Source of the DNA: Cystobacterineae bacterium
GTDB taxonomy: Bacteria > Myxococcota > Myxococcia > Myxococcales > Myxococcaceae
NCBI GenBank assembly: GCA_009782175.1
Contig: WRKR01000008.1
Coordinates: forward strand, 1-64,000
Length of the DNA: 64,000 nt
Direction: 5' to 3'
Made by a program: the position numbers and the translations under genes. How positions within the stretch are numbered: the first letter of the stretch is position 1; each line of letters starts with the position of its first letter. Under the pieces are notes generated by a model. The model saw nothing but the letters and a program-made list of their open reading frames with translations, had not been told where the DNA came from and did not search any database. Positions 59,638-64,000 of this stretch are shown piece by piece.

Positions 59638-60757
59638 GATTTTCTGTGCCTTCAGCCGCACACAGCAACGCGTCAAAAGCATAAATGCCGACACGCCCGC
59701 CTCGGCCTTCTTGCAAAATTGACAAAATACCTTCTTTTCTCAACAGCTTGAGAAAACGCGCTGCACTGGGTTTGGGGATGCCCGAGCGACCATAGAAGGC
59801 AGGCGCAGCAAAAATCGGCGATTGGAACAAAAAATCCACAATGCGCATGGCATGCTGGGAATGTGTCAGCTCAGTCACTCGAAGCTTGAGCCTGTCATGC
59901 AACGCCAAAATGGCATGTGCTCTGCGCTCGTTTTCGCCAGCCTGTTCTTGGATGGCCTTCAAGAAAAACATACACCACTCTGTCCATGCCCCATCGCGTG
60001 ACACCGCCCGCAAGCGCTCCTGGTATTCCTGTCGGTTTTGTTCCAAATAGCCGCTGATATAGAAATCCGGACTGCTCAGGAAACGTCGCTCGTGGAGAAA
60101 AAGTGGAATCAGCATGCGGCCCAACCTGCCGTTGCCATCCATGAAAGGGTGGAGCGCCTCGAATTCGAGATGCACGAGAGCCAATTGCACCAACATGTCT
60201 GGCTCATGAGTGCTTTTGAAATAGCGCTCCCACGCATCCATGCCCGCGCACAGGTGCTCAGGCGCGATGGGAACAAAGCTTGCCGTTTCGGGTGTGCAAC
60301 CTGCCGGGCCAATATAGTTTTGCCCAGAGCGATAGCTACCAGGCATTTTGTCGCGGCCACGCACGCCTCGCATGAGTATTTGGTGCGCGCCACGCAAAAC
60401 CTGCTGCGAGAACGGGCGGTGCTTCATCTCATCCACACAGGCGCTCATGGCGTGTCGATAGTTGAGCACTTCCTTTGCATCGTCACGCTTGGATTGAGTC
60501 AAGGCTTCCGAAATGCTGCCTGCTTCAACCTCAAGCACTTCGCTGATGGTCACCTGCGTGCCCTCAATTTTCGAGGACAGCACGGCCTCTTGTGTGGCCA
60601 GCGGCGTACGCAAAATGTGTGCGTTCGGAATGGCAGAGAGCAACCCATCATAGCGAGCCAACCTCGCGCTGGCCGGGCCAATCAACGGAATCAGCCGAGC
60701 CCAGTCCAGAGCCGCAGGTGGAAATTTGTCGAGGTGATAATGCACAGGTGCTGACAT
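59621..60757 (-). CDS. Fic-domain protein (predicted AMPylase)
   Basis: From ATG 60757 the product is 378 residues. It has an N-terminal inhibitory helix SSKIEGTQVTISEV (motif S-x-x-x-E-G, class II Fic), the Fic core HPFMDGNGRLGR, and a C-terminal winged-helix-like part (SGIPKPSAARFLKLLRKEG). Fic enzymes transfer AMP to protein hydroxyls; the inhibitory Glu keeps them silent. The architecture with a C-terminal HTH is common in accessory Fic proteins. The preceding MITE lies upstream at 60962. Confidence 0.92.
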   Translation of the reverse strand: MSAPVHYHLDKFPPAALDWARLIPLIGPASARLARYDGLLSAIPNAHILRTPLATQEAVLSSKIEGTQVTISEVLEVEAGSISEALTQSKRDDAKEVLNYRHAMSACVDEMKHRPFSQQVLRGAHQILMRGVRGRDKMPGSYRSGQNYIGPAGCTPETASFVPIAPEHLCAGMDAWERYFKSTHEPDMLVQLALVHLEFEALHPFMDGNGRLGRMLIPLFLHERRFLSSPDFYISGYLEQNRQEYQERLRAVSRDGAWTEWCMFFLKAIQEQAGENERRAHAILALHDRLKLRVTELTHSQHAMRIVDFLFQSPIFAAPAFYGRSGIPKPSAARFLKLLRKEGILSILQEGRGGRVGIYAFDALLCAAEGTENLSLVR

Positions 60758-60961
60758 TGAGTGCACTCTAATTGCACCGCGCGAACAACGCCACATGCAA
60801 CAACTTCCATAGGCTCTTTGGGTATTTTGTCAGGCCCGCTTTTTCACTTGGAAGGGGAGGTTTTTGTCTGCCGGGTACAGATTTTTGAGTGGTTTTTTAA
60901 CATTTCAAAAGGGGTGTTAGACCTTCTCATGGCTATTCACTCCAAGGGGAAATGTGCCAAT

Positions 60962-61300
60962 TAGTCCGTTTTTACTTAGAACTGATTTGATTTTACAGAC
61001 CGGTTTCAATTGAGGCGAGCTAAAGCTCGCCTGCACTACGCTCCATGAATGAAGAAAAAGCATGCTTTTTCTTCATTCCCTCCGCTCCGCTTGGGCATGA
61101 GGTCGAGGCGGGCGAGGCCCCAATTCCGAGGGGAAGGCGCGAGGGGAGTGCACTTAAGTGCATTCCTTAAGCGAAACCGGAGCCCTAACGGAGCGGAGGG
61201 AATCATTTGAGAAAGCATGCTTTCTCAAATAATTCCCGGAGCGGAGTAGACGAGCGAAGCGAGTCTCACGAAGAGATCATGTCAAAGTGGAAGCGGTCTA
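60962..61300. mobile_element. MITE-like element, expanded 339-bp copy
   Basis: Same TA-flanked ends as the 160-bp copies (TAGTCCGTTTTTACTTAG and AGTGGAAGCGGTCTA) with extra palindromic modules inside. A 32-bp perfect palindrome spans 61047-61078 and a 26-bp one spans 61205-61230, both centred on GCATGC. The right end provides the stop codon of the zinc-protein gene (CTA 61298-61300). Confidence 0.85.
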
Positions 61301-61720
61301 GTCGTCGAGTGCTGGGTGCCAGTGAAAGTCAACGCTCTTGCCATGCCCACGGGGGCATGTCCAAAACCCAGTGGCGGAAACCGACCCATGCTTAGGACAA
61401 TAGAAGCAGCCACAGCCAGCACAGAATCCCGCACCGTCATAGAACCCGGCGGCTCGAATCGCCTCCGCGCTGGGTGCGTTGGAGAACGCTGCCACTATCC
61501 GCTCGGCCCGCTCCAGGTCGATCGCGTCACCCACCCAACCATTGCTGCCGCCCGGCCCGTCATAGAGGAGCTGGTAGCATTCCGATATACGGTATTTGGC
61601 GAACGCCTGCCGCTGGTCCTTCTCCCAGAACGCCCACTCCGTTGGCAACGCATGCGGTGGGATGACTTCAATGGTCGCTGAGGGTTGCTCGCAGATTTTG
61701 CATTTGGGCCTGAACAGCAT
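61298..61720 (-). CDS. Cys/His-rich (zinc-binding) protein of unknown function
   Basis: From ATG 61720 the product is 140 residues: CKICEQPS near the start, then CAGCGCFYCPKHG, and CPRGHGKSV, a pattern of Cys pairs and His that suggests zinc binding. The stop codon TAG is formed from the terminal TA of the MITE plus a G from the element, so the original C-terminus was probably different or longer. Upstream lie paired operator-like sites at 61812 and 61855. Function unknown. Confidence 0.65.
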   Translation of the reverse strand: MLFRPKCKICEQPSATIEVIPPHALPTEWAFWEKDQRQAFAKYRISECYQLLYDGPGGSNGWVGDAIDLERAERIVAAFSNAPSAEAIRAAGFYDGAGFCAGCGCFYCPKHGSVSATGFWTCPRGHGKSVDFHWHPALDD

Positions 61721-61811
61721 GATGTCGGATGGTTTGGGTCGGCCTAACATTGGGGTGATTGTTGGGTTGGCAGTGCTGACATTCGGGTTTTTCGCCAGCC
61801 CCTGCACCCAA

Positions 61812-61831
61812 ATGTCAACAAAACCTGACAT
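61812..61831. promoter_or_regulatory. Operator-like inverted repeat 1
   Basis: ATGTCA-N8-TGACAT. It lies 92-111 bp upstream of the zinc-protein ATG (61720). A second site is 43 bp away (61855). A half site CTGACAT also occurs near 61774. Confidence 0.6.
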
Positions 61832-61854
61832 TGTGTCATGTTTTAAGCAACAAA

Positions 61855-61874
61855 ATGTCAACATTTGCTGACAT
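61855..61874. promoter_or_regulatory. Operator-like inverted repeat 2
   Basis: ATGTCA-N8-TGACAT, the same arms and spacing as site 1, start-to-start 43 bp (about four helical turns), so a dimeric regulator could bind both on one face. Confidence 0.6.
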
Positions 61875-61978
61875 GCCTACGCTGTTGGGCAGCGAAGGCC
61901 GCAAACATGGAGCTTGTTGCAGCGGGTAGGCGGCGATCGCTGGCCTGGCGTCACAACCAAGGGTGTTAAAGCGCTCGC

Positions 61979-62698
61979 CTATTCACAAGTGAGGCCTTTC
62001 ATGGCGGCAAATGTCTCATTTGCCTTCAGGAAGGGCTCGCAAATCTGCTCAGTAACGCCAATTTTATTAAAGTTTTTGCAAGAGCTGTCGTCAGCACCTC
62101 TGACAAGCTCGCAACAGCGGATGGTGCGTGCACATATACTGTTGCCCTCCTTTGCGGAGGCGCTGTTAAGGCCAACTCCGAATACGTTGACAGCCACAAC
62201 CACGGCTGCAACGCCCACACCGAGGATTGCTCCGCCAACACCGATCCACAGGCCCATTTTGGCGCCTTTCGGAACGGCCACGGAGTTGCCGACGGGAACA
62301 GACATGCCTTGGGGTGTGATCACGCTCTCCAGAATGGCGTTTGAGCCGTTTGTGGGATCGACGCGCACCGTGGCCCAAGCCCCGGGTTGGAGGATTGGAA
62401 TCTGCAACTCTGACGCCATGGCGTTGACCATAATCTGCTGGAGTTGAGGTGTGACAGGGTTGTTTTCAAGCTGCACGGTCAGGTTCACTGCAAGAAAGCG
62501 AGATGCCCCTGTCTGCATGCTCATACTGCCCATTTGTATGTTTATAATGCGGGCGCGCACAGGGATGCCTGTGGTACGAAGACGCTCTTCATTCTTGGAT
62601 TGCCCGCCCATCTGCTTGAATATTTTGAGGAATGCGAACAGTACTGATCCAATAAGGAGCACTGCGCCAACGATCATAAAGAGGGTATTGAAGATCAT
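61979..62698 (-). CDS. Two-helix membrane protein, QPGAW domain copy 1
   Basis: The 239-residue product begins MIFNTLFMIVGAVLLIGSVL (helix 1), has a soluble domain GIPVRARIINIQMGS to ILQPGAWATVRVDP and SVITPQGMSVPVG, then helix 2 (GLWIGVGGAILGVGVAAVVVA), and a Cys-bearing tail (CARTIRCCELVRGADDSSC). The ATG overlaps the stop of the lipoprotein gene upstream by ATGA. Its QPGAW region matches that of the gene at 63300. Function unknown. Confidence 0.75.
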   Translation of the reverse strand: MIFNTLFMIVGAVLLIGSVLFAFLKIFKQMGGQSKNEERLRTTGIPVRARIINIQMGSMSMQTGASRFLAVNLTVQLENNPVTPQLQQIMVNAMASELQIPILQPGAWATVRVDPTNGSNAILESVITPQGMSVPVGNSVAVPKGAKMGLWIGVGGAILGVGVAAVVVAVNVFGVGLNSASAKEGNSICARTIRCCELVRGADDSSCKNFNKIGVTEQICEPFLKANETFAAMKGLTCE

Positions 62699-63156
62699 GG
62701 CAGCCCACAAATGCGTTTCGCTTCATCAACAATCGCTAAATATTCCTTGTCCGCGGCGCTGACGGCTTTGGCAGCGGCACCTAAGGACTCGGCAAAGCCA
62801 TTGGGCGGAACCCAGTCGGGTTGCGCGAGCTTGGCTGAGCCGTCACGATACTGGGTTAAACCCTCAATGTGGCTCGTCCTTGCTGCGACAAACCGAGGTT
62901 TCAACTTCGCAAGCGCCTCATTTGTGACTTTCGCAGCATGGATTGCTTCAATCTGACGCTGCATGGCTTCCATGGCCGCGTTACATAAGGCCTCATCCGC
63001 AAACTCACTTTTATCGTTCTTGAAGGCCTTTATTGCGGCGCTGTCGATGATCATAGCGTTGAAGAAGCCCAAACACTCATCAAGCTCTTGCTGGCTCTTG
63101 CCCTTTGAGGTGCAGCTGGCTAAAAACAGCAATATTCCAAACAATGTCCATTTCAT
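62695..63156 (-). CDS. Lipoprotein of unknown function
   Basis: From ATG 63156 the product is 153 residues with signal MKWTLFGILLFLASCTSKG (lipobox LASC). The body is helix-rich (LCNAAMEAMQRQIEAIHAAK, NEALAKLKPRFVAART) and ends KEYLAIVDEAKRICGLP. The stop overlaps the ATG of the two-helix protein by 4 bp (ATGA), so the two are translated as a pair. No family recognised. Confidence 0.75.
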   Translation of the reverse strand: MKWTLFGILLFLASCTSKGKSQQELDECLGFFNAMIIDSAAIKAFKNDKSEFADEALCNAAMEAMQRQIEAIHAAKVTNEALAKLKPRFVAARTSHIEGLTQYRDGSAKLAQPDWVPPNGFAESLGAAAKAVSAADKEYLAIVDEAKRICGLP

Positions 63157-63299
63157 GGTGAAGTTGCCTTGCATGAATGGATAAGGCACACAAGGCATTT
63201 TTGACATTTGTCAGTAAGTGTCTGTGCGTTATATGGTTATTGTCAACCCTCTCCATTTTGGCGTTGAAGCGGGGCTGTTGATCTGATGAAAAGCATGGC

Positions 63300-63947
63300 A
63301 TGACGCCTGAGCATCCGGTGCGTTCGACTTCGCAACCACCGCCACAGCCACCTTCCATGGGGCCGCTGTGGCCTTATCCCACCATAAAAAGGAACAAAAC
63401 TGATGACGAAGACTATGCATCCGGCTGCACATTCATCCAGATAGCCATTCTGCTTCTGCTGTGCAGTCTGTTGGGCATGGGTATTGAGTTTATTTTGTAT
63501 GGATCCGTTGATTTTCTCCCGGAGAAGAACTTTAACTGTAGCTCGTTCCTACCAGGGGTGCCGGTGCTGCTGATTATAGGGGCAGTTTCCATGTTCGAAT
63601 CCAAAAGAGCTTTCAATCGGCTGGTGCGCGAAGGCATCTGCTGTTGGGGGCGGGTGATCAGCGTTGAGCAGACAGACAATATACCAGCTACAACTCGATC
63701 AACGAGCGTGCTCATCCACGTTGAGCTATTTGCTGCCCATGTGGCCAATTGGCAAACTTCTCATTCAGTGCCTGGTGGAACGCGAGTGAACAATAACATG
63801 GGTTTTTGTTGGTCCATAGCTAACTCTAAAATTTCCTATGTGCAGCCAGGTGCTTGGTGTGCGCTCTTGGTTCATCCGCACGACCACTCGAAGGTGTTTC
63901 TCGACGGATTTGCCACCCAGGACGGCCAATTTGTCCCAAAGCAGTGA
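63300..63947 (+). CDS. Two-helix membrane protein, QPGAW domain copy 2
   Basis: The 215-residue product has a Pro-rich N-terminus, helices near residues 45-68 (FIQIAILLLLCSLLGMGIEF) and 85-98 (LPGVPVLLIIGAVSM), then a domain REGICCWGRVISVEQTD to SYVQPGAWCALLVHPHD and FATQDGQFV. This matches, in order and spacing, the soluble domain of the protein at 61979. Divergent from the lipoprotein gene. Function unknown; the two proteins are probably related by duplication or fold. Confidence 0.7.
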   Translation: MTPEHPVRSTSQPPPQPPSMGPLWPYPTIKRNKTDDEDYASGCTFIQIAILLLLCSLLGMGIEFILYGSVDFLPEKNFNCSSFLPGVPVLLIIGAVSMFESKRAFNRLVREGICCWGRVISVEQTDNIPATTRSTSVLIHVELFAAHVANWQTSHSVPGGTRVNNNMGFCWSIANSKISYVQPGAWCALLVHPHDHSKVFLDGFATQDGQFVPKQ

Positions 63948-64000
63948 GCTTTCACCTATCATTTAAACACCATTTAAATATAATTTAAATATAATATATA

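Noticed and set aside
60038-60754. 238-residue plus-strand frame opposite fic.
   Set aside because: The Fic motif HPFMDGNGRLGR and inhibitory helix fix the real strand as minus.

Overview
The window looks like chromosome of a Gram-negative, Myxococcota/deltaproteobacteria-like organism. This is inferred from gene content, not from a search. It carries KDO activation (kdsB), a Ser/Thr kinase with an HRDVSPQN catalytic loop and PEGA-like tail, a four-domain ElbD-like lipid enzyme, a CFIATA-motif protein, hprK with rapZ, and many large lipoproteins, OMP-like and NHL-repeat surface proteins. Native genes are moderately GC-rich but use the ATA isoleucine codon unusually often.

Layout. 1-27.8 kb is mostly core: the 3' end of queF, manA, kdsB, a DUF3298-type protein, a SpoIID-like protein, a secreted metallo-hydrolase, a Ser/Thr kinase, ftsY, an elbD-like gene with an SDR partner, a beta-barrel protein, a LolA-like lipoprotein, rapZ-hprK, an aminotransferase, a HIT protein and a 21-repeat Sel1 lipoprotein. 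At 28.1-28.3 kb a six-unit 17-bp repeat lies beside a perfect parS palindrome. 28.6-37 kb is accessory: a DUF1697 protein, a hydrolase, a serpin, a methyltransferase with its core deleted, an intact methyltransferase, and then a run of integron-type gene cassettes with three full attC-like sites and one half site. No integrase is visible. 36.9-56 kb returns to a native style with lipoproteins, topB, purC, trmJ, tRNA-Arg(CCT) and three NHL proteins. 57.2-59.4 kb holds tmRNA (ssrA) and an insertion carrying a DUF4143 ATPase, bounded by an 18-bp copy of the tmRNA 3' end. 59.6-64 kb is again accessory: Fic, a zinc protein, and a small membrane/lipoprotein locus.

A 160-bp MITE-like family with TA flanks occurs four times (23.2, 28.4, 50.5, 61.0 kb). 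Four genes between 43.9 and 53.7 kb have short tandem duplications that include their stop codon. I see no rRNA, CRISPR array, integrase or transposase gene. The strongest candidates for something undescribed are the attC cassette cluster, the parS/iteron locus, the ssrA insertion, the MITE/palindrome family and the stop-codon tandem duplications.
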